Below are positions 7,346-15,249 of a stretch of 15,836 nt of DNA, in pieces. The stretch is from contig ONYR01000190.1 of assembly GCA_900322165.1 (NCBI GenBank), forward strand, positions 1 through 15,836, in the 5' to 3' direction. Every line of letters starts with the position of its first letter. The stretch's first letter is position 1. A model generated the notes under the pieces. The model made no database searches. It was not told the DNA's origin and saw only the letters and a list, made by a program, of their open reading frames with translations. Position numbers and translations under genes: made by a program. Source of the stretch: an uncultured Eubacteriales bacterium (lineage in GTDB: Bacteria > Bacillota > Clostridia > Lachnospirales > Bianqueaceae).

Positions 7346-9871
7346 TTATTTGAAGCGAAGCTGCTGAGACAGGATCGCCGTCTTTTTACGTCCGTTCGGT
7401 GTCTGAGCGGTTCCGTTCACCGCGATGACTGAGTTGTTGCTGATGATGGTCGGAGAATTGCCTTCCTTCACGAACCGTCCGGTAGCCGGATCCAGCTCGT
7501 AGATCGATGCACCGACCTCTACGGAAGTAATGTCATTGGTCGCTCTGACCTCCGTCACTTCCATCTGGCGCTTGCCGGAAGGAATCCGTCTCGGGCTTAC
7601 CGCGGCGACTTTCATCTTAACCGAACAGCTGACATACGGGTAAGTCGGCACAGACGGTGCGGTGATATCGAGCGATTTTGAAGACTTGCTGTACGCGATC
7701 TTTGCGTTGTCTTCGATCGTCTTGCCTCCGATATTGAAGTCGGAATCACCGGCACGAAGCACCTTCTTCGGCAGCACTTTCTGATTCAGGATCAAGAGAA
7801 CCAGCAGCAGGAGAAGAAGCAGAATGCCTCCTGTGATCGCCCATCTGACCCAGCTCGGATACTTCTGAACGTCGATCTGAAGATCATCCTCCGCTCCGAT
7901 ATTCAGTCCGACGGAGTCGACCGTAGTCGCTTTACAGTAGATCTTATGTTTGCCGGTTTCGATCTTGTCACCGCGTTTCAGGAAGATCTTGAACCCGGAC
8001 ATGCCCCGGTTGATCTCAACCTCATAGGGGATCCCTTCGGTATCGATCTCCAGTGTGACCGCTTCGAGTTCTTCATCGCTCAAGGCTTCGCCATCCTTGG
8101 CAAGCTGTACCAGGATCGGCTCCCCTTCTTCGATCTTGGCGATCTCGTAATAGGTCTGTTCGGCAGACATCTTCATCGACAGACCGTAACCGTCATTCGT
8201 AACCGTGAAGGGCTGTTCCAAAGCCGGGCTGAGACCGGAAGCTCCGTCCTCATTCGTATAGGAAACACCGTAGCGGAGAATGAACTCTCCGGTATCGGTA
8301 TGAAGAGGATCCTGATTAAAAAGAAGCTGAATATCAAAGCCGCTTCCGTCGGCGCTGCGGCTTGCCGTAACACCGATATTGCCGCCAACTACCTCGAGTC
8401 TGGGCTCCGTCCGCTCGAGCAGTTCACCTGTCAGCGGAACTCCCGCATAGCTGGCACTCAGATGATAATGACCCAGGTCTTCCATCTCGGAAAGAGGATA
8501 ATCTGCCTGACCGCCGGTCAATGTCAGCGTGAAGAGGTTCGGATCGATACTGCGCACTTCGATCTGGAAGCCTCCGTCCGGCCACCCGAAATCAGGTCCG
8601 GACTTTGTGATCCGGTATCCGCTCAGATACTCCGCAGAGATCGTCGCATCAAGCACGTCTCCCGCTTCCAGCGATACCGTCAGGCTGTCCTGCTTTCTGT
8701 CCGAGGAAGCAGTATACGTTTCACCGTTGATCGTATACTCGATCTCGTAATGCGTGCTGCCAAGAAGATCCGATTCAACAAGCTGACCGGTCTGGTTATC
8801 TTTCAGACCGTAACGCAGCGTATAATTGCCGGCGTAGGCAACCTCATCCCCGCCGATCACGTTTCCGCCCTCATCGACAAGCTGCACGACAAGGTCCACG
8901 TCCGGCTCATAATAGGCAACGGCACTGGAAACATCACCGGAACAGCTCAGGCGGTACGATCCCGCGCGGCAGTCCGAATAGGTGACGATCATACCCTGCA
9001 GGTTTTCATCTACGGCATTGCCATGATTGTCACCGCCTGCCCCAAGCTCCGAGTACTTCATCGTATGTACGTCGGACTTTTGACCGATCTCATTGCCGTT
9101 GACGTCCGTTACCGAAACGTTGGAGACATCTCTACCCTGCACAAACAAGATCATCTTTTTCATGGATACGTCGATGTTGACCTCGTTGTTCGAGACCGAC
9201 ATCGTATCACGTCCGAAGATCATATTGCACATGTTGGTCAGCTTGGTCAGGACCTGATCACTGTCACTCGCCTTATCCGCGTAGTATTTATACTGACCGC
9301 CGTTCATGGAAGGCATCGCGGCTGAGGCACCGATACCAAGATACAGGATATTGATGCTCTTGTTGTACTCGCTGAGTCTCTCGGTCAGCTTAGCCGATGT
9401 CTGCCCTCCCAGGTCGCGATCATTCTCGTGGAAGGAGGCACCGTCAGTCAAGACGATCAGCCAGCATTCACCGTCTTTCCCTCGCATCCCGTTAAAGGCA
9501 GCATCGATCGTCTCGATCGGTGTTCCTTCCGCCTCAGGCGTATACATCTTTCGAACGGTCTCGGCCTCCGACGGACCATGGATAATGACAGGATTCGAGC
9601 TGTCAAACCGCTTTCCGTCGATCTCGACTTGATGCATCGGATAGACAGTCATTGTATCGCCTTCATTCATCATGGAGGCGAACACTTCCATCGAATAGAT
9701 CGCCCGGCACCAGGCCAGGTTATTGTATTCGTACATGGAACCGGAATTGTCGAACACGATCGCAATATTTCGCCGTGTTTGACTTTTCTCTCCGGAAGCT
9801 GCCGAGGCCGAAAACACCATGCAGTTCAGTGCCATCATGATAGCCAGAACCAGGCAGATCGGTTTTTTCAT
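7346..9871 (-). CDS. Secreted, membrane-anchored VWA-domain protein
   Basis: This is an 841-residue protein read from the ATG at 9871. A GTG at 9877 is in frame, but AGAGG at 9881-9885 is 9 nt from the ATG and only 3 nt from the GTG. Residues 1-24 form a signal peptide (MKK, hydrophobic core, FSASA before the likely cut). A VWA domain spans about 34-220 with an intact metal-ion-dependent adhesion site: DNSGS at 41-45, the threonine of GTPIE (117) and the aspartate of LTDGAS (143). Residues 225-670 are rich in beta strands and resemble several extracellular sandwich domains without named family motifs. A single membrane helix, rich in leucine, lies at about 677-696. It is followed by KVLPKKVLR and a cytoplasmic tail of about 144 residues. 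The layout is outside binding, one crossing, inside tail. As first gene of the leftward operon it probably provides the surface part of the tubulin-like system; its ligand is unknown. Confidence 0.92.
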   Translation of the reverse strand: MKKPICLVLAIMMALNCMVFSASAASGEKSQTRRNIAIVFDNSGSMYEYNNLAWCRAIYSMEVFASMMNEGDTMTVYPMHQVEIDGKRFDSSNPVIIHGPSEAETVRKMYTPEAEGTPIETIDAAFNGMRGKDGECWLIVLTDGASFHENDRDLGGQTSAKLTERLSEYNKSINILYLGIGASAAMPSMNGGQYKYYADKASDSDQVLTKLTNMCNMIFGRDTMSVSNNEVNIDVSMKKMILFVQGRDVSNVSVTDVNGNEIGQKSDVHTMKYSELGAGGDNHGNAVDENLQGMIVTYSDCRAGSYRLSCSGDVSSAVAYYEPDVDLVVQLVDEGGNVIGGDEVAYAGNYTLRYGLKDNQTGQLVESDLLGSTHYEIEYTINGETYTASSDRKQDSLTVSLEAGDVLDATISAEYLSGYRITKSGPDFGWPDGGFQIEVRSIDPNLFTLTLTGGQADYPLSEMEDLGHYHLSASYAGVPLTGELLERTEPRLEVVGGNIGVTASRSADGSGFDIQLLFNQDPLHTDTGEFILRYGVSYTNEDGASGLSPALEQPFTVTNDGYGLSMKMSAEQTYYEIAKIEEGEPILVQLAKDGEALSDEELEAVTLEIDTEGIPYEVEINRGMSGFKIFLKRGDKIETGKHKIYCKATTVDSVGLNIGAEDDLQIDVQKYPSWVRWAITGGILLLLLLLVLLILNQKVLPKKVLRAGDSDFNIGGKTIEDNAKIAYSKSSKSLDITAPSVPTYPYVSCSVKMKVAAVSPRRIPSGKRQMEVTEVRATNDITSVEVGASIYELDPATGRFVKEGNSPTIISNNSVIAVNGTAQTPNGRKKTAILSQQLRFK

Positions 9872-9961
9872 GTTCACTGTCCTCTTATTCTTTCCGATTT
9901 ATACACTTGATTCACTTGTGATTGTACAAAAGTATATAAACCCCTTTTGTTCTAAAATATT

Positions 9962-9990
9962 ATTATAGTTAAGCGTTTTTCGATTTTCAA
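9962..9990 (-). promoter_or_regulatory. Sigma-A-type promoter of the VWA/tubulin-like operon
   Basis: On the minus strand, TTGAAA (9985-9990) and TATAAT (9962-9967) are separated by exactly 17 nt, close to consensus. Transcription would begin near 9955, leaving a leader of about 84 nt before the ATG at 9871. The leader has a TTGTACAA palindrome (9922-9929) and a CACTTG direct repeat (about 9904-9918). I recognise no riboswitch. The rest of the AT-rich gap to 10144 holds only the rightward promoter. Confidence 0.75.
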
Positions 9991-10064
9991 CTTTATTTTA
10001 ATGATTTCGTTACAAAAAGAACACATATTCATTATTTGAGAAATAATTCTTGTCGAATTAGATA

Positions 10065-10093
10065 TGGATTCAGCAGAGAAAATAGGATATAAT
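10065..10093 (+). promoter_or_regulatory. Probable promoter of the flavin reductase-suf operon
   Basis: A perfect TATAAT lies at 10088-10093. The -35 at the expected 17-nt distance (TGGATT, 10065-10070) is weak, which is common where an activator or repressor controls the promoter. A second candidate lies just upstream: TTGAGA at 10036-10041 with a poor -10 (TAGATA, 10059-10064). The first would give a leader of about 45 nt before the ATG at 10145. Confidence 0.55.
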
Positions 10094-10099
10094 AACCTA
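10083..10099. promoter_or_regulatory. Operator-like dyad over the suf -10 box
   Basis: TAGGATATAATAACCTA is a 17-nt near-palindrome in which seven of eight base pairs match around a central A. It covers the whole TATAAT of the rightward promoter, where a bound dimeric repressor would block RNA polymerase. An Rrf2-type Fe-S regulator (IscR or SufR class) would be a natural candidate for a suf operon. No regulator gene lies in the window, and I do not recognise the motif as a known site. Confidence 0.4.
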
Positions 10100-10144
10100 C
10101 TGAATAAATATATAAATCACCAAACATGAACGGAGGTCCTATCC

Positions 10145-10756
10145 ATGGATCATTCCATTTCTTCAACTGAGGGCAACGGCAAACAGACCTGGCGCAGCGG
10201 CAACATGCTCTATCCGCTCCCTGCAGTTCTGGTAAGCTGTGGCGACTATAACGGCGATGGAGACACCTCGCATTCGAATCTCATCACGGTGGCTTGGTGC
10301 GGTACAGTCTGCTCTGACCCGGCAATGGTATTTATCTCCGTGCGTCCCTCCCGCTTCTCCCACGACATCATCGAGCGTTCCGGCGAATTTGTCATCAACC
10401 TGACAACCGAAGCCATCGTTTCGCAGACGGACAAAGCCGGTGTCCTCTCAGGCAAGGACGTTGACAAGTTTCAGCGCTGCAAGCTGACCCCCGCGAAGGC
10501 GGATCAGGTTTCCTGCCCTCTGGTTCTGGAGAGTCCTGTCAATATTGAGTGCCGCGTGACCCAGATGATCCCGCTCGGATCCCACGATATGTTCCTCGCT
10601 AAAGTACTCTGTGTTCATGTCGATGAGAAACTGCTTGATCAACAAGGCAAACTTCGGCTTGACAAAGCCGGCCTTATTGCCTACTCTCACGGCACCTATC
10701 ACGCGCTTGGCAAATCACTTGGAACCTTCGGGTTCAGCGTACGGAAAAAACGTTAA
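10145..10756 (+). CDS. Flavin reductase-like (flavoredoxin family) FMN-binding protein
   Basis: This is a 203-residue cytoplasmic protein. The start is the ATG at 10145, with GGAGG 8 nt upstream. It matches the flavin reductase-like domain family: NMLYPLPAVLVS (20-31), NLITVAWCGT (45-54), SVRPSRFSHDII (65-76) and GEFVINL (80-86). Further on come a GxHDMFLAKV segment (145-154) and a C-terminal LGKSLGTFGFSVRK (188-201). Members bind FMN and reduce or pass electrons through it; the true substrate of this subgroup is mostly unknown. It is the first gene after the suf promoter and ends 36 nt before sufC with no terminator between, so it is probably co-transcribed with suf. It might supply electrons or reduce iron for cluster assembly. 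That role is inferred from position only; the protein is not a standard Suf component. Confidence 0.9.
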   Translation: MDHSISSTEGNGKQTWRSGNMLYPLPAVLVSCGDYNGDGDTSHSNLITVAWCGTVCSDPAMVFISVRPSRFSHDIIERSGEFVINLTTEAIVSQTDKAGVLSGKDVDKFQRCKLTPAKADQVSCPLVLESPVNIECRVTQMIPLGSHDMFLAKVLCVHVDEKLLDQQGKLRLDKAGLIAYSHGTYHALGKSLGTFGFSVRKKR

Positions 10757-10782
10757 AACGACCTGTTTCTATTTCACATTTT

Positions 10783-10787
10783 GGAGG
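10783..10787 (+). promoter_or_regulatory. Ribosome binding site fixing the sufC start
   Basis: GGAGG lies 5 nt before the ATG at 10793. An in-frame TTG at 10781 overlaps this site and cannot be the start. Confidence 0.8.
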
Positions 10788-10792
10788 TTATT

Positions 10793-11536
10793 ATGTCTCA
10801 AGCTCTTCTTCAGGTTCGAAACCTGCATGTCAATGTCGGTGATATCGAGATTCTGCATGGGATCGACCTTGATATTCATCCCGGTGAGGTCCATGTCTTG
10901 ATGGGGCCGAACGGCGCCGGCAAATCTACCCTCGGTCATGCGATCATGGGCAACCCTGCTTACAAGATCACCAAAGGCTCGATCGTTTTCAACGGAGCCG
11001 ACATTACCGATGAATCCACGGACAAACGAGCTAAAGCCGGTCTCTTTCTTTCGTTTCAAAACCCGATCGAAGTTCCCGGTATTTCCCTCTCGAACTTTAT
11101 CCGCAACGCACAGGAAGAACTCTCCGGTGAGCGTGTCCGTCTCTTCCGTTTCCGCAAGCAGCTTGAAAACAACATCGACTCGCTTCAGATGGACAAATCC
11201 TATCTGGACCGTGATCTGAACGTTGGCTTCTCCGGCGGCGAAAAGAAAAAGTCTGAGATCCTGCAGCTTCTGACGCTGAACCCGCTGATGGCCATTTTGG
11301 ATGAAACCGACTCAGGTCTTGATGTCGATGCGGTCCGCACCGTGTCGGAGGGAGTTCAGACCTACATGAAGCAGCAGGATCGTGCGCTTCTCATTATCAC
11401 GCACTCAACCAGAATTCTTGAAGCCCTGAAGGTGAATTATACCCATGTTCTTGTGGATGGCAAGCTCATAACGACCGGCGACGCTTCCCTGATCGATGAT
11501 ATCAATGAGAACGGATTTGAGAAATATTTGAATTAA
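10793..11536 (+). CDS. sufC: Fe-S cluster assembly ATPase SufC
   Basis: SufC is the cytoplasmic ABC-type ATPase of the SufBCD scaffold. Its ATP-driven dimerisation reshapes SufB-SufD for cluster assembly. The 247-residue length is normal. The Walker A motif GPNGAGKST is at 38-46 and the Q-loop glutamine at 89 (SFQNP). The SufC-style signature FSGGEKKKSEILQ is at 146-158 and Walker B AILDETDSGLD at 167-177. The switch histidine is at 204 (IITHSTR). The ETDSGLD string is typical of SufC and separates it from transporter ATPases. No membrane segment is present. It is followed by sufB after 12 nt. Confidence 0.97.
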   Translation: MSQALLQVRNLHVNVGDIEILHGIDLDIHPGEVHVLMGPNGAGKSTLGHAIMGNPAYKITKGSIVFNGADITDESTDKRAKAGLFLSFQNPIEVPGISLSNFIRNAQEELSGERVRLFRFRKQLENNIDSLQMDKSYLDRDLNVGFSGGEKKKSEILQLLTLNPLMAILDETDSGLDVDAVRTVSEGVQTYMKQQDRALLIITHSTRILEALKVNYTHVLVDGKLITTGDASLIDDINENGFEKYLN

Positions 11537-11548
11537 AAAGGATCTGGC

Positions 11549-12961
11549 ATGAAAGAAAAAACACAGGTTGAAGATATCAACCGCAGTTTATATGACTTTA
11601 AGGATATCGAAGACGATGCCCATTTCTACAAGTTTCAGGAAGGGCTGACTCCCGATATCGTCCTCCAGCTTTCCAAAGAAAAGAATGATCCCGACTGGAT
11701 GCGGGAATTCCGTTTGAAGTCACTGGAGATCTATAACCGTCTGGAAGTTCCGGACTGGGGTCCTTCGATCGAAGGACTGAACATGGACGAGATCGTCACC
11801 TATGTTCGTCCAAAAACCGGAATGAGTGCCAAATGGGCCGATGTCCCGGAAGATATCAAAAACACATTTGAGCGTCTGGGTATTCCTCAGGCTGAGCGCG
11901 AATCGCTGGCAGGAGTCGGTGCGCAGTACGACTCTGAGCTTGTCTACCATAACGTCCGCGAGGAAGTCGCTGCGATGGGCGTTGTCTATACGGATCTGGA
12001 AAGTGCACTTCACGGTCCATATGCAGAGATGATCCATGAGCATTTCATGAAGCTTGTTCCCCCGACCGATCACAAATTCGCCGCCCTTCACGGTGCTGTC
12101 TGGTCTGGCGGATCCTTTGTCTATGTTCCGCCGAAAGTGACCGTCGAGATCCCGCTTCAGTCGTATTTCCGTCTGAATGCCCCCGGTGCCGGACAGTTCG
12201 AACATACGCTCATCATTGTCGATGACGAGGCCGATCTTCATTTCATTGAGGGGTGCTCAGCTCCGAAATACAATGTCGCAAATCTGCACGCCGGATGCGT
12301 AGAACTGTTTGTCGGAAAAAAAGCAAGACTCCGCTACTCCACCATCGAAAACTGGTCAAAAAACATGTACAACCTCAACACCAAACGTGCGCTCGTCGGT
12401 GAGGGTTCAAAGATGGAATGGGTCTCCGGCTCTTTCGGTTCGCACGTTTCCTACCTGTATCCGATGACGATCCTACAGGGAGATCACTCCCACATGGAAT
12501 ACACCGGAATTACCTTTGCCGGAGCGTCTCAAAACCTTGATACCGGTATGAAGGTCATTCACAACGGTGCGGATACGTCTTCGGTCATCAATGCCAAGTC
12601 GATCTCCAAGAGCGGCGGCATCTCTACCTACCGCAGTTCGGTCGTGATCGGGCCGAAAGCTTTTGGCGCAAAATCCGCGGCGAACTGCGAATCGCTGATG
12701 CTCGATGATGAGTCCCGATCCGATACGATTCCTGCGATCGATGTGCGCTGCGCGGACGCAGATGTCGGTCACGAAGCCAAGATCGGCCGTATCAGTGATG
12801 ATGCGGTCTTCTATCTGATGTCCCGCGGCCTCTCGGAGGAAAACGCGAGAGCCTTGATTGTCAGCGGCTTTGCCAACAATGTATCCAAAGAGCTTCCGCT
12901 GGAATATGCAGTGGAAATGAACAATCTCATCCGGCTCGAAATGGTCGGCAGTATCGGATAA
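11549..12961 (+). CDS. sufB: Fe-S cluster assembly scaffold SufB
   Basis: SufB is the main scaffold subunit on which the nascent Fe-S cluster is built, in complex with SufC and SufD. The length of 470 residues matches the family. The start at 11549 has AAGGA 6 nt upstream. The C-terminal beta-helix and helical region is highly typical: WVSGSFGSHVSYLYP (291-305), INAKSISKSGG (347-357), GFANNVSKELPLEYA (440-454). Cys401 in DVRCADADVGHEAKIGR aligns with the essential cysteine of E. coli SufB (Cys405, from memory). Glu409 in the HEA motif is also kept. The sufB stop codon runs into the sufD ribosome binding site (TAAGGAGG at 12959-12966), so sufB and sufD translation are probably coupled and their subunit levels balanced. 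Confidence 0.97.
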   Translation: MKEKTQVEDINRSLYDFKDIEDDAHFYKFQEGLTPDIVLQLSKEKNDPDWMREFRLKSLEIYNRLEVPDWGPSIEGLNMDEIVTYVRPKTGMSAKWADVPEDIKNTFERLGIPQAERESLAGVGAQYDSELVYHNVREEVAAMGVVYTDLESALHGPYAEMIHEHFMKLVPPTDHKFAALHGAVWSGGSFVYVPPKVTVEIPLQSYFRLNAPGAGQFEHTLIIVDDEADLHFIEGCSAPKYNVANLHAGCVELFVGKKARLRYSTIENWSKNMYNLNTKRALVGEGSKMEWVSGSFGSHVSYLYPMTILQGDHSHMEYTGITFAGASQNLDTGMKVIHNGADTSSVINAKSISKSGGISTYRSSVVIGPKAFGAKSAANCESLMLDDESRSDTIPAIDVRCADADVGHEAKIGRISDDAVFYLMSRGLSEENARALIVSGFANNVSKELPLEYAVEMNNLIRLEMVGSIG

Positions 12962-12970
12962 GGAGGCATC

Positions 12971-14014
12971 ATGGAAAACAAAAGAATCCTGACCGTCAAT
13001 CCGGTACCCGCCAAGACCTGGTATTGGCTGAAAATGAACCACCGAAAGGTCAAAGTCAGCACAGACAGTATCGAAATCACCCCCTCCGTCTTTACCTCAT
13101 CAGACGATCTTTCCGGTGTCTATGCCGATGCTCTTTCTGAACTTATCGGAGGCGCAGGCGCTGAAGCAGACGCGCTTGTATCCGAAAACGTGACCTCTCC
13201 TCTTTGCTTCAGTTCTCAGGAGAATTCACTGGTACGGCTTTTCTACCGGTTCAAAGGACACCGGCTTGAGGTTTCCCGTGTCGGATTGACCGTTCCCGAG
13301 GGATGCTCCATGGTGTGTGTCATGGATTATCAGAGCGCAGCGAACCCTGGTGAAGCCTTGGTTCAGACAAAGGTTCTCATTGAGAAGAACGCGCACCTGA
13401 CTCTGGTGCAGGTTCACCGCATTGGCGATTCGTTCCACCTGATGACAGACATTGCCGGCAAGGTGGAAGAAAACGGACGTCTGGATCTGATCACGCTTGT
13501 CACTGCCGGTAAGGAGAATGATCTCGGTTACCGTGTTGAACTTGCCGGAAAGAATGCGCATGCGGAGCTCTCTACCGGATATGTCGCAGCGGCAGATCAT
13601 GTGCTTGATTTCAACTATTACATCCCTCAGTCAGGAAAAATGACGACCTGCCAGATCCGCGCAGACGGTGTGCTTCGAGATCATGCGAAAAAAGTTTTCC
13701 GCGGTACGATCGATTTCCTGCGCGGTTCTGCCGGTGCCCGCAGTGCAGAGCGCGAGAATGTGCTTCTCATCGATGATACCGTTGTCAACCAGACGCTCCC
13801 GGTGATACTTTGCAGCGAAGAAGATGTCGAAGGTGCCCATGGTGCTTCGATCGGCAAGCTTGATGATTCACTTCTCTTCTATCTGCAGTCTCGAGGTCTC
13901 CCGATCCCGGTTATCTACGAAATGATGGCCAAGGCCAGACTTTCTGCAGTCGCCGCATTGATTCCCGATGATGAATTCCGAAAGGAAATGGAAGATTATC
14001 TCGAAAGGAACTAA
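12971..14014 (+). CDS. sufD: Fe-S cluster assembly protein SufD
   Basis: SufD is the SufB paralogue in the SufBCD complex and helps with iron entry. This copy has 347 residues, shorter than the roughly 420 of E. coli SufD, and the reduction is in the N-terminal region. The C-terminal core is clear: YYIPQSGKMTTCQIRADG (216-233), GTIDFLRGSAGARSAERE (245-262), VNQTLPVILCSEEDVEGAHGA (272-292), GKLDDSLLFYLQSRGL (295-310). His290 in the AHGASIG motif matches the functional histidine of E. coli SufD (His360, from memory). It is called SufD rather than a second SufB by its position, its short length and the LQSRGLP ending. The ATG at 12971 follows AGGAGG by 4 nt. Confidence 0.95.
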   Translation: MENKRILTVNPVPAKTWYWLKMNHRKVKVSTDSIEITPSVFTSSDDLSGVYADALSELIGGAGAEADALVSENVTSPLCFSSQENSLVRLFYRFKGHRLEVSRVGLTVPEGCSMVCVMDYQSAANPGEALVQTKVLIEKNAHLTLVQVHRIGDSFHLMTDIAGKVEENGRLDLITLVTAGKENDLGYRVELAGKNAHAELSTGYVAAADHVLDFNYYIPQSGKMTTCQIRADGVLRDHAKKVFRGTIDFLRGSAGARSAERENVLLIDDTVVNQTLPVILCSEEDVEGAHGASIGKLDDSLLFYLQSRGLPIPVIYEMMAKARLSAVAALIPDDEFRKEMEDYLERN

Positions 14015-14019
14015 GTTCC

Positions 14020-15249
14020 ATGAACGATTTTGACATTCAAAAGATCAGGCAGGATTTCCCATTCTTTGCTGCCCATCCGGAACTCGTTTACCTTGACAGT
14101 TCCGCGACCTCACAGCGTCTTGCCTCCAGCGTGAGGGCTGCCGTCAACTTCTATGAGAACCAGAACGCCAGTCCGTTCCGTGGGCTGTATGAGCTGAGCG
14201 TCAAGGCTACCGAGGCATATGAAGAGGCTCGTCAGACAGTCGCTGATTTCATTCACGCCAAGGAAGCTGCGGAGATCGTCTTTACGCGCAACGCCTCCGA
14301 AAGCCTCAATCTGCTGGCTTACTCACTGACGCAGTGTGTGGTTTCTGAGGGAGATGAGATCCTTGTCGGCATCACAGAACATCACAGCAACATGCTTCCC
14401 TGGCGCGATGCCGCCAAACGGCTTGGTGCCAAGGTCGTGTATTGGGAATGCGATCAGGAGGGATATTTCAGTCCGGAGTCCTTGAAACAGGCCCTCACTC
14501 CCCGTACGAAGATTCTTGCTATCACGCAGATGTCCAACATCTTCGGCCGTGTCAACGATATCAAAGCATATGCAGCAATCGCTCACGAAAATGGAACCCT
14601 GATCGTAGCCGACGGTGCCCAGAGCGTTCCTCATATGGCCGTTAATGTTCAGGATCTCGATACCGATTTTCTCGTTTTCTCCGGTCATAAGATGCTCGCT
14701 CCGATGGGCATCGGTGTTCTTTACGGAAAGAAAGCCCTTCTTGAGCAGATGCCTCCTTTTCTCAGCGGCGGTGAAATGATCGATTATGTTACCCGCGACC
14801 GCGTGATCTATGCGGAGGTTCCTCATAAGTTTGAGGCCGGTACCGTCAATGCCGGCGGAGCGATTGCGCTCGCTGAGGCCATCCGCTATTACAACGAGCT
14901 TGGCTTTGAGACGATCGAGAACAGGGAAGCTGCACTGACACACTATATGGCCGAAAAAATTATGGCACTTCCCCATTTTACGGTGATCGGATCGCAAAAG
15001 CCGGAGGAACATAACGGAATTGTCACGTTTAAAATCGATGGAGTTCATCCTCATGATATTTCCGAAATTCTCTCCGGAGAGGGCATTGCGATCCGCGCCG
15101 GTCATCACTGCGCGCAGCCTTTGCACCAGTTTCTTGGTGTTCCCTCTTCGACCAGAGCCAGTCTGATGTTCTATAATACCACTGAAGAAATCGACCGACT
15201 GGTTGAAGTCCTCAGGACGGTAAGAAAGGTAATGGGTTATGGCGAATAA
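14020..15249 (+). CDS. sufS: Cysteine desulfurase SufS (group II)
   Basis: SufS is the pyridoxal-phosphate enzyme that converts L-cysteine to alanine and holds the sulfur as a persulfide for SufU. The 409 residues are full length for the family. EHHSNMLPW (120-128) contains the histidine that stacks on the cofactor. Asp198 lies in VADGAQS, and Lys224 in SGHKMLAPMG is the Schiff-base lysine. Cys364 in RAGHHCAQP carries the persulfide; this motif and the short loop around it mark group II (SufS/CsdA) rather than IscS/NifS. The start at 14020 has AAAGGAA 9 nt upstream. The gene begins 5 nt after sufD and overlaps sufU by 11 nt, keeping enzyme and acceptor together. Confidence 0.97.
   Translation: MNDFDIQKIRQDFPFFAAHPELVYLDSSATSQRLASSVRAAVNFYENQNASPFRGLYELSVKATEAYEEARQTVADFIHAKEAAEIVFTRNASESLNLLAYSLTQCVVSEGDEILVGITEHHSNMLPWRDAAKRLGAKVVYWECDQEGYFSPESLKQALTPRTKILAITQMSNIFGRVNDIKAYAAIAHENGTLIVADGAQSVPHMAVNVQDLDTDFLVFSGHKMLAPMGIGVLYGKKALLEQMPPFLSGGEMIDYVTRDRVIYAEVPHKFEAGTVNAGGAIALAEAIRYYNELGFETIENREAALTHYMAEKIMALPHFTVIGSQKPEEHNGIVTFKIDGVHPHDISEILSGEGIAIRAGHHCAQPLHQFLGVPSSTRASLMFYNTTEEIDRLVEVLRTVRKVMGYGE

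Noticed and set aside
7346..7777. The cytoplasmic tail of the VWA protein as an FHA phosphopeptide-binding domain
   Set aside because: The tail has strands and an IGG, but I cannot find the ordered GR, S and N motifs of an FHA domain.
7946..9325. A 459-codon open frame on the plus strand opposite the VWA gene
   Set aside because: It is the shadow of a gene with an intact signal peptide, metal site and membrane helix, and shows no motif of its own.
9872..9955. A riboswitch or T-box in the leader of the VWA operon
   Set aside because: The 84-nt leader is short and AT-rich, with only a small palindrome and a direct repeat; no known conserved core is visible.
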